NCBI GenBank assembly: GCA_036265385.1
Contig: DATAPD010000070.1
Span: forward strand, 62,001-126,000
Direction of reading: 5' to 3'
Length of the DNA: 64,000 bases
Origin: DATAPD01 sp036265385
Lineage (GTDB): Bacteria; Acidobacteriota; Terriglobia; Terriglobales; Acidobacteriaceae
A model generated the notes under the pieces. That model did not search any database. It saw nothing but the letters and a program-made list of their open reading frames with translations, and had not been told where the DNA came from. A program made the translations under genes and the position numbers. Below, piece by piece: positions 9,701 through 17,639 of the stretch; position 1 is the first letter of the stretch, and each line of letters starts with the position of its first letter.

Positions 9701-10302
9701 CCAAAAAAGAGGTCCGTAACAGCGCTAGCCCATGCCGGCCAGTAATGTGTAACCGGACCCCACTCAAGGTATAACAAGATAAGGCACGCGCTCACCAGCC
9801 AGGGTCCGATCTCCCATCGGCCCCAGCGATACCGGATCATCTGAATCGCCGCCGTAAACGTGACGATTCGATAGGAGACCTCCAGCGCCACTCGCAGCGT
9901 TAGCGAATCTGGCCATAGCAGGACTCGTGCAGCCGTGAACCCCATCACAGACACGGCAATTGCCAACAGGGGAACCATCAGCTTTCGGCCGTGTGTGTAG
10001 GTGAAAACTGCTGCTGCGAACAGGCAGATCGCAAGTACAAATTCCACTTGCGAGATGGCGATCAATTCAGGAGGAAATTTTTGAACGATGGTCGCATCGC
10101 GAACAGTCCAGCTCGAAAGAAAATACGCAAGCCAACCAAGGATCCACGTCAGGAGATAGCGCTCTCGGAAGGTTCGGTATACCAGGATGCTGGCCGCCAG
10201 CATCACCAATGCGACGCACTCCGGCGTTGTCAGCTTAGGAACAGCCAAGCTGCCCAGTCCGGTCCAACCTGACCAGGTTCCAATCATCAAGGGCGCGCTC
10301 AT
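6790..10302 (-). CDS. Hybrid sensor histidine kinase with GAF, PAS and degenerate receiver domains
   Basis: A very large 1170-residue sensor kinase. In order: about seven hydrophobic segments (residues ~20-215), a GAF domain (~230-375), a PAS segment containing a CPYC pair, a second PAS/PAC domain (~495-620), a second GAF domain (~640-775), HisKA with the phosphoacceptor in SGVAHELNNP (His816), an HATPase_c domain (NIINNAVDAI, DSGPGI, GTGLGLSI), and a C-terminal receiver domain. The receiver keeps the acidic pair (LLVEDEE) and the lysine (LVKPFE), but the phosphoacceptor position is Asn1092 (ALVVNGRMPGG) instead of Asp, so it cannot be phosphorylated in the normal way. It is divergent from an HD-GYP response regulator, its likely partner. 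Confidence 0.93.
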   Translation of the reverse strand: MSAPLMIGTWSGWTGLGSLAVPKLTTPECVALVMLAASILVYRTFRERYLLTWILGWLAYFLSSWTVRDATIVQKFPPELIAISQVEFVLAICLFAAAVFTYTHGRKLMVPLLAIAVSVMGFTAARVLLWPDSLTLRVALEVSYRIVTFTAAIQMIRYRWGRWEIGPWLVSACLILLYLEWGPVTHYWPAWASAVTDLFFGLGMIFTVFDESKARTRRLAVVNSLSTTITRAQQHGPMMQTALEELKSLMGARAAWFRLLEGQRMVIAQHVGVSQEFLRSVGQIGIDERLQQVLQQGTPMVVKSSAVEAPLGPQLAQEKIRQVVLIPLLGKKSMIGTLALGWNHTRSLLAEDIDFLSTTTNQLGLAVENLRLLEQILRSQRQWMNTFDSIQDLILAHDADFRVIKVNQALLQRLNRAPADVVGKTCEEILPKKPSEWTNCPYCARGDSDFAEGADPCFGGYSMVSTSSYTEQGTQKRGTIHVVRDTSDRRAAEEKFRLIFEQVQEGVFVATPDGKLLDCNDAFVKLLGYDTREELMSIDIDEKLYASMDERDHFRREIEQHNYVRNFEVTMRKKDGSLLTAAESSFATRDSNGRIDRYQGFLLDMTSKRRAEDEMRRRNRELNALNAMAVIATQSFDLDEILNLTLRQVVSLFGAETGSIYLSDADATLFRRRAGWGQRSENRARFAEVILTEGFGDLVMRSRTEVITQEFVPHLPPLVAEFLRADGLPSWIWVLLWSKDKPIGVMGVSCRESREYTSNDENLMVAIGRQLATTIEKVRLYEETCRAYEDLRKTQEQLLQSEKMSAVGQLISGVAHELNNPLTAILGYAQLLENEGLNERASDFVRKLFKQAQRTHRVVQNLLSFARQRKPQKQEVDVARVLEETLALRDYDLKVNNIAVERKIEPGLPTVTADPHQLEQVFLNIINNAVDAILEKETRGTMTVVVAKNEEYVSASFCDSGPGIKDPKRIFDPFYTTKNVGKGTGLGLSICYGIVKEHGGDILAQNREEGGAQIEVRLPISGQKPATDEPSVVSRREFALEGRMLLVEDEEAVLEFERDVLVGAGAQVVTAMSADEARSKIRSEMFDALVVNGRMPGGWNAPDVYKWVKETCPGLEKKLLFTFSTLADPEIRAFMTENNLVSLVKPFEVADLIAHARTLLQRVQSAAAGR

Positions 10303-10429
10303 CGTGACCCAATAAACCTCTTTGTTGATATCACGGTCCCGCGCCTCCTCGGTTTGTTTTCCGTCCTCCTTTGGTTACTTTCGGAACATCGGCTTTTGCC
10401 GTACATTTTCCGTAGAATTCACTTTCGCC

Positions 10430-11503
10430 ATGCCAAACGAACGGGTACCCGAACGAGTCCTGGTGGTCGATGATGAGGAATCCATTCGCGAAGTAGTTAG
10501 CACTCTGCTCACTTCAGCGGGTTATAAGACTCGCCGCGCCGGCTCCGGCATGGAAGCTTTGGCTCTACTCGACTCCGGCGAAGAGTACGAACTAATGCTT
10601 TCGGACCTGATGATGGCGGAACTTGACGGCATTGGCCTGCTGGAGCGCACCAAAGAGCGTTATCCGGATATGCCGGTTGTCATGGTTACCGCCGTGCACG
10701 ATATCTCAGTCGCTCTGGGCGCCATTCGGAACGGTGCCTATGACTATCTGTGCAAGCCATTTGAGCGAGAACAGTTGCTGGCCACCGTTCGTCGCGCCCT
10801 TGAAAATCGGCGTTTGAAGCTCGAGAACCGCGCCTACCAGACACGCTTGGAAGAGTTAGTCGCCGCGCGTACCGAACAACTCGAACGCTCTTACGACATT
10901 ACCCTGCAAGCGTTAGGCGACGCTCTGGACTTGAAAGACGCCGAGACCGAAGGGCACTCCAAGCGCGTCACTGCTTACACCATTGCGATCGCGCGTCAGA
11001 TGGGAATTCCGAAGCACCAAGTCAATGTCATCGCCCGAGGAGCATTCCTGCACGATATCGGCAAGATGGCAATTCCCGACAAGATCTTGACCAAGCCGGG
11101 GAAGCTCACCTCAGACGAAACGCTCACCATGCAGGAGCACTGTTACCACGGTTACCAGATGATCATCCGCATACCCTTCCTTGGCGAAGCCGCGGAAATC
11201 GTCTATTCCCACCAGGAGCGCTACGACGGGACGGGGTACCCCCGCCAACTGAAAGGTGAAGAAATTCCTCTTGGAGCCCGGATTTTTGCCATCGCGGATA
11301 CTCTGGACGCCATGACCTCCGATCGTCCCTACCGTCGGGCAAAAACATTTGACGAAGCGAGGAAGGAAATACAAGACTGGTCCGGACGCCAGTTTGACCC
11401 CAAAATCGTAGAAGTCTTCCTCTCCATGGACTCAAAGATCTGGCAGGACTTGCGCAACGAGATCAACTCCCAGCGGTCCGGTTTTGGGCCTCCTCCGAAC
11501 TAG
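10430..11503 (+). CDS. Response regulator with HD-GYP output domain
   Basis: Two-component output protein of 357 residues: an N-terminal receiver (VLVVDDEE, phosphoacceptor in LMLSDLMMAELDG, lysine in LCKPFE), a connecting helix, and an HD-GYP cyclic-di-GMP phosphodiesterase domain with FLHDIGKMAIPD and HQERYDGTGYP plus ARIFAIADTLDAMTSDRPYR. All metal-binding residues look intact. The ATG at 10430 is selected because it places the receiver at the N terminus; the frame is open back to 10322. It is divergent from the hybrid kinase, so the pair probably forms a c-di-GMP signalling system. Confidence 0.93.
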   Translation: MPNERVPERVLVVDDEESIREVVSTLLTSAGYKTRRAGSGMEALALLDSGEEYELMLSDLMMAELDGIGLLERTKERYPDMPVVMVTAVHDISVALGAIRNGAYDYLCKPFEREQLLATVRRALENRRLKLENRAYQTRLEELVAARTEQLERSYDITLQALGDALDLKDAETEGHSKRVTAYTIAIARQMGIPKHQVNVIARGAFLHDIGKMAIPDKILTKPGKLTSDETLTMQEHCYHGYQMIIRIPFLGEAAEIVYSHQERYDGTGYPRQLKGEEIPLGARIFAIADTLDAMTSDRPYRRAKTFDEARKEIQDWSGRQFDPKIVEVFLSMDSKIWQDLRNEINSQRSGFGPPPN

Positions 11504-11567
11504 CCCATAGGCAGCCCTTCCAGCGCTGCTGACATCCAACTCTCACAGCGCTCAATCAGGGGGATCT

Positions 11568-12200
11568 ATGACCACGCGACAACTTTTGGTGTCTACGTGT
11601 GCCGTTCTTGCTGCCGCTCTCACGCTCCAGGCGGAGCAACCTCCCACACCCTACGCGGGAAATTCCATCCCCGAAGGCACCACATTCCTGGTGCGCCTTG
11701 AGGACAAGTTAGATACTCGCAAGCTCGAACCGGGCAAACATTTCAAGGTAAAGCTAGGCGAGGACCTCATCGCGCCGAACGGCACAACCATTTCACGCGG
11801 CAAGAAAATCAAGGGTCACGTGAGTTCGGTAGAACAGGGCTTACACGCACGTATGCTCCTCAGTTTCGACGAAATCGAAACCGATCATGGATGGATTCCA
11901 CTTGAGGCCACAATCACCAACGTGCCGGGCGAGCACGGCGCCAAAACCGACGAAGAAGGCGACGTTGAAAAGAAAGGTATGAACAAGCGTCGCATGGTTG
12001 AGACCGCAGCTGTGGGAGCGGGAATCGGAGCCGTTGGCGGTGCTGTAGCCGGTGGCGGGAAGGGTGCCGGGATCGGAGCGGGAGCGGGGGCAGGACTTGG
12101 CGCATTAACCGGAGTACTGCGCGATCGAAATTTGCGCCTCGAGAAAGGCACTACGCTCGAACTCAGACTCGACCATCCATTGCAAGTCCCTTCTCACTAA
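11568..12200 (+). CDS. Exported protein with glycine-zipper segment
   Basis: Unassigned 210-residue envelope protein. It has a signal peptide (residues 1-22, ending LQAEQ), a beta-rich domain with the pattern GTTFLVRLEDKLDTR...GKHFKVKLGEDL, and a Gly/Ala-rich segment at about residues 145-180 (AVGAGIGAVGGAVAGGGKG) resembling a glycine-zipper membrane motif. The ending, KGTTLELRLDHPL, suggests the last strand returns to the beta domain. Proteins of this arrangement are common in Acidobacteriota, but no function is known to me. A strong terminator follows at 12221. Confidence 0.75.
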   Translation: MTTRQLLVSTCAVLAAALTLQAEQPPTPYAGNSIPEGTTFLVRLEDKLDTRKLEPGKHFKVKLGEDLIAPNGTTISRGKKIKGHVSSVEQGLHARMLLSFDEIETDHGWIPLEATITNVPGEHGAKTDEEGDVEKKGMNKRRMVETAAVGAGIGAVGGAVAGGGKGAGIGAGAGAGLGALTGVLRDRNLRLEKGTTLELRLDHPLQVPSH

Positions 12201-12220
12201 CCAACGCTTTTCCAAGGCTG

Positions 12221-12248
12221 GAGCACGGGTATATCCCGTGCTCTTTTT
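12221..12248 (+). terminator. Rho-independent terminator
   Basis: A perfect 9-bp stem GAGCACGGG / CCCGTGCTC with loop TATAT is followed directly by TTTTT. It ends the transcript of the glycine-zipper gene. Confidence 0.92.
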
Positions 12249-12301
12249 GCCGTCAAAGCACTTAACTAAAAGCATGTAGAATCATGCGCCGGAGACGAAT
12301 C

Positions 12302-13024
12302 ATGACTCGCTTCGGGCTACTCTTCGCCATTCTCATTGCCATCACGTTAAATCTCTTCTCGCAGGAGCACCCATCGGTTACTGCCCAGCCGAACAGCGTG
12401 TACGTTTCAGCAGATGGCAAATTCGACGCTGCGCCCGACACTGCCCTGATTCAATTCAATATCCGAGCCCAAGCAGAAACCTCAAAAGCCGCTTACGACA
12501 TGGCATCGCGCCAAGCCGAACAGACTCGGCAAGTTCTCGGCGCCAACGGCGTTGATCTCAAGAGCGCGCAAATCGGCAGCTTCTCAGTGCAACCTATGTA
12601 CGATTGGAAGAACCCGAAACGGAAGCTCATTGGTTATGAAGTAACCGCGGGCGTATCGGTCAAGCTAAAGGATTTTTCGAAAGTCGGCCCGATTACTCAA
12701 CAGCTCGCCGAATCAGATGTGAGTCAGGGTCAAAATGTCAGTTATACCCTTGAAAACATCGACGAAGCTAAGAGTAAGGCGATCGAAGACGCTTATAAGC
12801 GTGCTCATACATCTGCTGAAACGATTGCGAAGGCTAGCAGCAGGATGCTCGGCGATCTTTCCTATGCATCAGTGGATACCGCTGAAAACTTCCGCGTCGT
12901 GCCTATGCAACGCATGGCAATGATGTCGGCTGGTGTGGCCGCTGCTCCCCCTCCACAAGAGGAATTTACACCTGCGACAGTGAACGTTACTGCACATGTC
13001 AATGCGGTCTTCAACCTTAAATAG
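12302..13024 (+). CDS. SIMPL-domain (DUF541/YggE-like) periplasmic protein
   Basis: A 240-residue exported protein: a signal peptide (FGLLFAILIAITLNLFSQ), then a SIMPL domain recognisable by VYVSADGKFDAAPDTALIQF at the start and the later blocks KLIGYEVTAGVSVKLKDFSK and NVSYTLENIDEAKSKAIEDA. YggE-type proteins are linked to oxidative-stress protection in E. coli, but the biochemical role is unknown. The ATG at 12302 is preferred over 12284 because GGAGA lies 6 nt ahead of it and the signal peptide then begins correctly. Confidence 0.9.
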   Translation: MTRFGLLFAILIAITLNLFSQEHPSVTAQPNSVYVSADGKFDAAPDTALIQFNIRAQAETSKAAYDMASRQAEQTRQVLGANGVDLKSAQIGSFSVQPMYDWKNPKRKLIGYEVTAGVSVKLKDFSKVGPITQQLAESDVSQGQNVSYTLENIDEAKSKAIEDAYKRAHTSAETIAKASSRMLGDLSYASVDTAENFRVVPMQRMAMMSAGVAAAPPPQEEFTPATVNVTAHVNAVFNLK

Positions 13025-13139
13025 AAAGAAAGGCGGCGATTGCAAAAAAGTTCATCACAGGAAAAATCAAGAAACGCAAATGTTACCGTGCGCAGAATGG
13101 CACACTTCTGCTACCATCGTGCGCCGAGGGGGTTTTTAC

Positions 13140-13376
13140 ATGGCAAATTTGTCCCAACTTGTAATTGACTTAGAGGGCCAGCGTAAGCAGGCGAAAAATG
13201 ACTTAGATCGCCTAGACGCGGCCATTGCGACACTGCGGAAACTCAGTGGCGGCTCCACTTCCTCCGGAGCCGGCCGAGGCCGTCGTCGTCTTTCGGCTGC
13301 GGCGCGAAAGCGAATTGCTGACGCCCAAAAAGCCCGCTGGGCGAAGTGGAAACAGCAGCATAAGAGAGCCGCTTAA
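13140..13376 (+). CDS. Small basic protein with coiled-coil and Lys/Arg-rich tail
   Basis: A 78-residue protein. The N-terminal half is a heptad-like helix (LSQLVIDLEGQRKQAKNDLD). After a Gly/Ser linker comes a highly basic tail with RRRLSAAARKRIADAQKARW and KWKQQHKR. The tail resembles histone-H1-like or nucleoid-binding tails, so binding to DNA or RNA is possible but unproven. The frame is open upstream to 12996, but the ATG at 13140 starts the conserved part. A terminator follows within 25 bp. Confidence 0.75.
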   Translation: MANLSQLVIDLEGQRKQAKNDLDRLDAAIATLRKLSGGSTSSGAGRGRRRLSAAARKRIADAQKARWAKWKQQHKRAA

Positions 13377-13398
13377 TCCGTATCGTTTTCGTAAGAAG

Positions 13399-13425
13399 GC
13401 CCGCCAGATCGGCGGGCTTTATTTT
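13399..13425 (+). terminator. Rho-independent terminator
   Basis: A 7-bp GC stem GCCCGCC / GGCGGGC with loop AGATC is followed by TTTATTTTG. It closes the small basic protein gene. Confidence 0.85.
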
Positions 13426-13512
13426 GTAACGCCGACCTTCCTACCAAACAGCTTTCTTCGGAGTAGAAATCTAAACATTCCTCTTGGAACGACTTTTCTC
13501 TAACCGACGGCC

Positions 13513-13710
13513 TTATGGAATTCCACCTCGCCCAGGATCAACGCTCAAAGAGCAGAATGCGTCTGTTTCTCCTGGATATTGCAGCACTGGCGAGTGAGAT
13601 CTCGCAATAGACTCATTGGCACTTTCTTTAGCGCGTGAAGATGACTCCATAGACGAACATTGACACCGCTCGCCAGGGGGATATTCCAGACCACAATGGG
13701 GGCAATGCAC
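13513..13710 (-). CDS. Small cysteine-rich protein (possible zinc ribbon)
   Basis: A 65-residue ORF of unknown function beginning at a GTG. The first 18 residues are MHCPHCGLEYPPGERCQC, a CxxC...CxC arrangement resembling a half zinc ribbon; the remainder is Ser-rich and of low complexity. The start is supported by AAGGAG 6 nt upstream of the GTG, a near-ideal ribosome binding site, which is why I keep this short frame. Confidence 0.5.
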   Translation of the reverse strand: MHCPHCGLEYPPGERCQCSSMESSSRAKESANESIARSHSPVLQYPGETDAFCSLSVDPGRGGIP

Positions 13711-13887
13711 GGCGAACTCCTTGGAAACAGCTATATGCCAAGGCTAAACGCAGACCTTTTTGTTAAGAAATTCAAACTTTCTATACGGGCCATCGATAGT
13801 TTTTATGCTGGCTGAGACGGTTTATGATGGCAATGCATCCGGACAACGCCATTCCGGCAAAGCTTTCTTTCACCACGACTCCGAATC

Positions 13888-14808
13888 ATGGACTTCGATC
13901 AGCTCGAAGCATTCCTCGAAGTAGCGCGTCTATCGAGTTTCTCTCGCGCCGCCGAGAAACGTTTTCGCACTCAGCCGGCCATTTCTTCCCAGATTCGTTC
14001 CTTGGAACAGGAAGTCAGCGCTCGCCTATTCGATCGTTCCGGCGGCAAAGTCTCCCTGACTGCTAGTGGAAAGATCTTCCTTCGCTACGTAGAGGATTCT
14101 TTGGAAGCGCGGAAAACGATGCTTGTATCCCTCGCCGAGGCCCAGCGCGTGCCGCGAGGAGAAATAACGGTAGCAGCCAACGAAGGCACCTGCCTTCACA
14201 TCCTCCCCGAGGTTTTCGCGGAATTTAAACGCAACTATCCTGACGTGGCCGTCAATATTCGTCGAGCCGATTACGGCAAAATCCTGGAGTCTGTCACCGA
14301 TAGCGCCGTCGATTTCGGTATCGTGTCTCTGCCCGTTCGTGACAAACGGCTCACCATCGTTCCCATTCATCAGGACGACCTTGTCGTGATCGTCGCTCCA
14401 CACCATCCACTTGCGGACGTGAAAAGCGTGACCCTCGAAGATGCCAGCAATTATCCGCTTGTTTTGCCCAAGGGAGGGCATACCCGGGACTCGCTTGATG
14501 CCCTGTTTTACGATCGTAAAATCAAGCCCCAGGTCGCGATGGAATTGGATTCCAGCGAGCTTCTGAAGCGATTCGTTGCCGCCGACGTCGGAATCGGATT
14601 CATATCGCGATCGAATGTGCTCGAGGACGTTCGTGCCAATGCGCTAACGGCAGTGCGACTCGAGGATGTCCACATCAAGCGGGACTTGGCCCTCGTGTAC
14701 CGTAAAGACAAAGCTCTTAGCCGTGCCGCAACTGCATTCATTGATATCGCCGTGAAACGAAAAACTACATCACCTTTGACTGGGACCGCACCTGTAAGGA
14801 AGCGATGA
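13888..14808 (+). CDS. LysR-family transcriptional regulator
   Basis: A 306-residue LysR regulator. Residues 1-60 form the winged HTH (MDFDQLEAFLEVARLSSFSR, AEKRFRTQPAISSQIRSLEQ, LFDRSGGKVSLTASG), and the rest is a periplasmic-binding-protein-like effector domain (GEITVAANEG, DFGIVSLPV, LVVIVAPHHPLA). Its target is unknown. The stop codon overlaps the start of the POTRA gene in ATGA, so the two are translationally coupled. That is unusual, since LysR genes are more often divergent from their targets. Confidence 0.93.
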   Translation: MDFDQLEAFLEVARLSSFSRAAEKRFRTQPAISSQIRSLEQEVSARLFDRSGGKVSLTASGKIFLRYVEDSLEARKTMLVSLAEAQRVPRGEITVAANEGTCLHILPEVFAEFKRNYPDVAVNIRRADYGKILESVTDSAVDFGIVSLPVRDKRLTIVPIHQDDLVVIVAPHHPLADVKSVTLEDASNYPLVLPKGGHTRDSLDALFYDRKIKPQVAMELDSSELLKRFVAADVGIGFISRSNVLEDVRANALTAVRLEDVHIKRDLALVYRKDKALSRAATAFIDIAVKRKTTSPLTGTAPVRKR

Positions 14809-16115
14809 TCGTCAAGCTCTCTCTTCTCACAGTTGCAATGCTTCTCGTCATACCAATGACACTTGGAGCGCAGACCCGCCGCTCGGCTGCAGACCTGCCT
14901 TCAGCACGGAAGCTGGTCGAAATTAAGATAACTGGTAATACCCGCTACCCGCACGATCAGATTGTCGCTGCAAGCGGACTGTCCGTCGGAAGTAGCTCGA
15001 CGGACGAAGACTTCAAGAAGGCGAGTCAGCGACTCGGAGATACCGGACTGTTTTCAGATATCTCTTACGCCTTTTCGTACTCGGCGACGGGAACAAAACT
15101 CGAATTGCAGCTTACAGACAACGACAAGCTCGTTCCGGTCAAATTCGAAAACTTTGTTTGGTTCACTCCCGACGAGCTTCGCTCCGAATTGCGAAGCCGC
15201 GTACCACTCTTTCAAGGATCAGTACCTGTCATGGGCTCGCTTTTGGAACAGTTGAACGATTCCTTGCAAGCGCTTCTGTTGGAACACCACATTCCGGGCC
15301 GTGTCGACTACTTACGAACGGCTCCTGAGGATGGCGGCGAAATCACCGGCATCAATTTCACGGTGAATGACGTCAATATCGTGCTCCAAAAAATCTCATT
15401 TACTGGCGCTGCTGCTGCCGAAGAAACCGCCCTACTGGAATCTTCGAAAAAAGTGCAGGGCTCACAATTCAAGCTCGATCAAATCTCAATGTACGTTAAT
15501 CGCGAATGGCTGCCAGTGTTCCTACAACGCGGATATTTAAAGGCGAGCTTTGGTGATCCCCAGGTCAAGGTCATCGACCACAAGGAGCAGACCACGTCAG
15601 TCGCGGTTACAATGCCGGTTGATCCTGGCGCGGTTTACAAAACGTCTGCAGTAGAGTGGACCGATGTTCACGTCTTCCCTCTATCTCAACTAAACTCGCT
15701 GCTTCACCTGCCTACGGGTGAGCCAGCGAACGCCATGCGCTTACGTGCCGACCTGGATGCCGCTCAGAAACTTTACGGTACCAAAGGATACATGGCTGCG
15801 CTCATCCGTCCCGAATCCACTCTCGATAATGTCAATCAAACAGTGGCGTACACACTGCATGTGAGCGAGGGTGCGCAGTACAAAATGGGAGAGCTCGAGG
15901 TCCAGGGTCTTGACACGAACTCGACCACGAAGGTTCGAACTGCTTGGCCGCTCCGCGAAGGTGATCCGTACGATTCAAGTTACGCTCAGCATTTTTTGGA
16001 CGAAGCCATAAAAGTCCTGCCAAAAAATGTGACCTGGTCGGTTGACATTCATGAGTCCACCAATGAAGACGATAAAACAGTCGACGTGAGTCTTAAATTT
16101 TCTGCTAAATCCTAG
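14805..16115 (+). CDS. POTRA-domain outer-membrane assembly-like protein without barrel
   Basis: A 436-residue exported protein: a signal peptide (LSLLTVAMLLVIPMTLGAQ) followed by at least three POTRA-like repeats, for example VEIKITGNTRYPHDQIVAAS...GLFSDISYAF near the N terminus and YKMGELEVQGLDTNSTTKV near the C terminus. BamA-type proteins carry POTRA domains before a 16-stranded barrel of about 400 residues; here the chain stops at VSLKFSAKS right after the last repeat, so no barrel is present. It may act as a periplasmic chaperone or a partner of a separate Omp85 barrel. It overlaps the upstream LysR stop by 4 bp. Confidence 0.8.
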   Translation: MIVKLSLLTVAMLLVIPMTLGAQTRRSAADLPSARKLVEIKITGNTRYPHDQIVAASGLSVGSSSTDEDFKKASQRLGDTGLFSDISYAFSYSATGTKLELQLTDNDKLVPVKFENFVWFTPDELRSELRSRVPLFQGSVPVMGSLLEQLNDSLQALLLEHHIPGRVDYLRTAPEDGGEITGINFTVNDVNIVLQKISFTGAAAAEETALLESSKKVQGSQFKLDQISMYVNREWLPVFLQRGYLKASFGDPQVKVIDHKEQTTSVAVTMPVDPGAVYKTSAVEWTDVHVFPLSQLNSLLHLPTGEPANAMRLRADLDAAQKLYGTKGYMAALIRPESTLDNVNQTVAYTLHVSEGAQYKMGELEVQGLDTNSTTKVRTAWPLREGDPYDSSYAQHFLDEAIKVLPKNVTWSVDIHESTNEDDKTVDVSLKFSAKS

Positions 16116-16193
16116 CCCCAGCCATCCATTTCAGGTTCTCGTGCATAATACGTTCAGTGGGGATCCAAGCACCAAGCCAAGGAGATGATAAAG

Positions 16194-16538
16194 ATGAAGT
16201 GGAAAGCCATGTTCATGATTGGGCTGTTGACTCTCGTCTGCAGCCTATCGGCAACATATTTACTTGCCGCGGATGGTCCGCAGACCATGACCGGTAAAGT
16301 CAGCGATGCTATGTGCGGCGCGAAGCACGCAATGGGCGGGAGTGACGCCGATTGCACGCGCGCCTGCGTCAAAAAAGGCTCGAATTATGCCTTGGTAGTG
16401 GGCGATAAGGTCTACACCCTGAACACCACCGATAAAGCTGCGCTCGATCAGTTGAATAAGCTAGCCGGGGAGAACGCGAAGGTCACCGGCACAGTGAAAG
16501 GCGACTCGGTCGATGTAAAGTCCGTTTCGGGGGCATAG
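16194..16538 (+). CDS. Exported small protein with Cys/His motif
   Basis: A 114-residue protein of unknown function: a signal peptide (residues 1-28, ending YLLAAD), then a domain with the motif TGKVSDAMCGAKHAM...CTRACVKKGSNYALV and VYTL, a pattern I know from small Acidobacteriota exported proteins. The three conserved cysteines and the His could bind metal or form a disulfide. The ATG at 16194 is chosen because AAGGAG (16179-16184) is 9 nt upstream; the ATG at 16185 abuts the AAGGAG directly. Confidence 0.78.
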   Translation: MKWKAMFMIGLLTLVCSLSATYLLAADGPQTMTGKVSDAMCGAKHAMGGSDADCTRACVKKGSNYALVVGDKVYTLNTTDKAALDQLNKLAGENAKVTGTVKGDSVDVKSVSGA

Positions 16539-16553
16539 CTTCCGCGATGAACG

Positions 16554-16571
16554 GGGCGGGGTTTCCCGCCC
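16554..16571 (+). terminator. GC-rich hairpin, possible terminator
   Basis: GGGCGGG / CCCGCCC with loop GTTT, 16 bp after the stop codon of the exported protein. The following AGTTCCCTTT is only weakly T-rich, so termination here is uncertain. Confidence 0.4.
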
Positions 16572-16697
16572 AGTTCCCTTTCCGATAACTCTGCAGATCA
16601 CAGAACCTAGCCCGCCACTTTTCACGCGATGTTCACACTTCCCTGTGATAAATTTTTCTTTGCTTTCAATCAGAAGCGCTGAGTGGAGGAACGAGAA

Positions 16698-17255
16698 TTG
16701 GGCAAAGACATGGTCCCGAAGAGGATCTTCTTCACCAAGGGAGTAGGAAAGCACAAAGAGCGTCTCACTTCATTCGAGTTGGCACTCCGGGATGCGGGCA
16801 TTGCCGCCCAGAATCTGGTTCGCGTCTCCTCGATCTTTCCTCCCAATTGCAAACTGATCGCGCGATCGCAAGGTTTAAAGTACCTTCATCCAGGCGAGGT
16901 AGTGTTCGCTGTTGTGGCTGAAAACTCTACCCACGAACCGCATCGTCTGTTGGCATCCTCGATCGGCGTCGCAATTCCTTCCGATCGCAACACCTACGGA
17001 TATTTAAGTGAACATCATTCCTTTGGGGAAACCGAAGATGCCGCCGGCGATTACGCCGAAGAACTTGCAGCAGAAATGCTCGCAACCACGCTCAATGTGG
17101 AATTTGATCCAGACCGCTCGTGGGACGAGAAGAAAGAAATTTATCGAATCTCCAACAAGATCGTCCGTACTGCGAATGTCACCCAGTCTGCAGTCGGCGA
17201 TAAGCGCGGCCTGTGGACCACCGTGATCGCTTCTGCTGTGCTCATCTTCGACTAG
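16698..17255 (+). CDS. pdaD: Pyruvoyl-dependent arginine decarboxylase
   Basis: Converts arginine to agmatine, the first step of an agmatine route to putrescine. The 185-residue proenzyme begins with the family signature PKRIFFTKGVGKH and carries the self-cleavage site in RVSSIFPPNC (Ser44-Ser45), where the second Ser becomes the pyruvoyl group. The later SEHHSFGETEDAAGDYAEE block, with the invariant acidic residues, is also intact. A TTG at 16698 is chosen because GGAGG lies 8 nt upstream; a GTG at 16683 and an ATG at 16710 are alternatives. DHS-like and N-carbamoylputrescine amidase genes occur 9-11 kb downstream. A strong terminator follows. Confidence 0.92.
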   Translation: MGKDMVPKRIFFTKGVGKHKERLTSFELALRDAGIAAQNLVRVSSIFPPNCKLIARSQGLKYLHPGEVVFAVVAENSTHEPHRLLASSIGVAIPSDRNTYGYLSEHHSFGETEDAAGDYAEELAAEMLATTLNVEFDPDRSWDEKKEIYRISNKIVRTANVTQSAVGDKRGLWTTVIASAVLIFD

Positions 17256-17278
17256 GCTCCTGTTTATTATTCAAGTTT

Positions 17279-17305
17279 CGGACGCGCCTTTGCGCGTCCG
17301 TTTTT
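17279..17305 (+). terminator. Rho-independent terminator
   Basis: A 9-bp stem CGGACGCGC / GCGCGTCCG with loop CTTT is followed by TTTTT. It ends the pdaD transcript. Confidence 0.92.
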
Positions 17306-17639
17306 GCTGGATCAGTCTTCCTGTTGCGCTTCGCCTTTATCCGAGAGCCCAACAGACGAACCTGTTTTCCGCTGTTGTGTGCTGTCTTGCTGCTCTCATC
17401 GCTGCCCGCTCTCGACTCTCATCTACGCTACGCATTCCCGTAGTTCCCTCCTACTACATACAGGATTCCAAACGCCCTCGAGTGATCTTCACTTCGATTT
17501 ACTACTCACTTCTCTGATTTTCAGAACCTCTTGAAATTGGCTTCGTTCGTGCCTTTCTCGTATGTGGCGTTTGGTCTCGCGCCTCGTGGGCAAATCACAT
17601 AACAAAGCATGCTCGTATCGCATGTCAGGAGGAAACTTC
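17306..17639. other. Intergenic region without recognisable gene
   Basis: A C/T-rich leader of about 330 bp in front of the first large receptor gene. Three overlapping plus-strand frames exist but none has a ribosome binding site or a protein-like composition. No riboswitch or clear promoter was recognised. AGGAGG at 17627-17632 is the ribosome binding site of the next gene. Confidence 0.5.
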
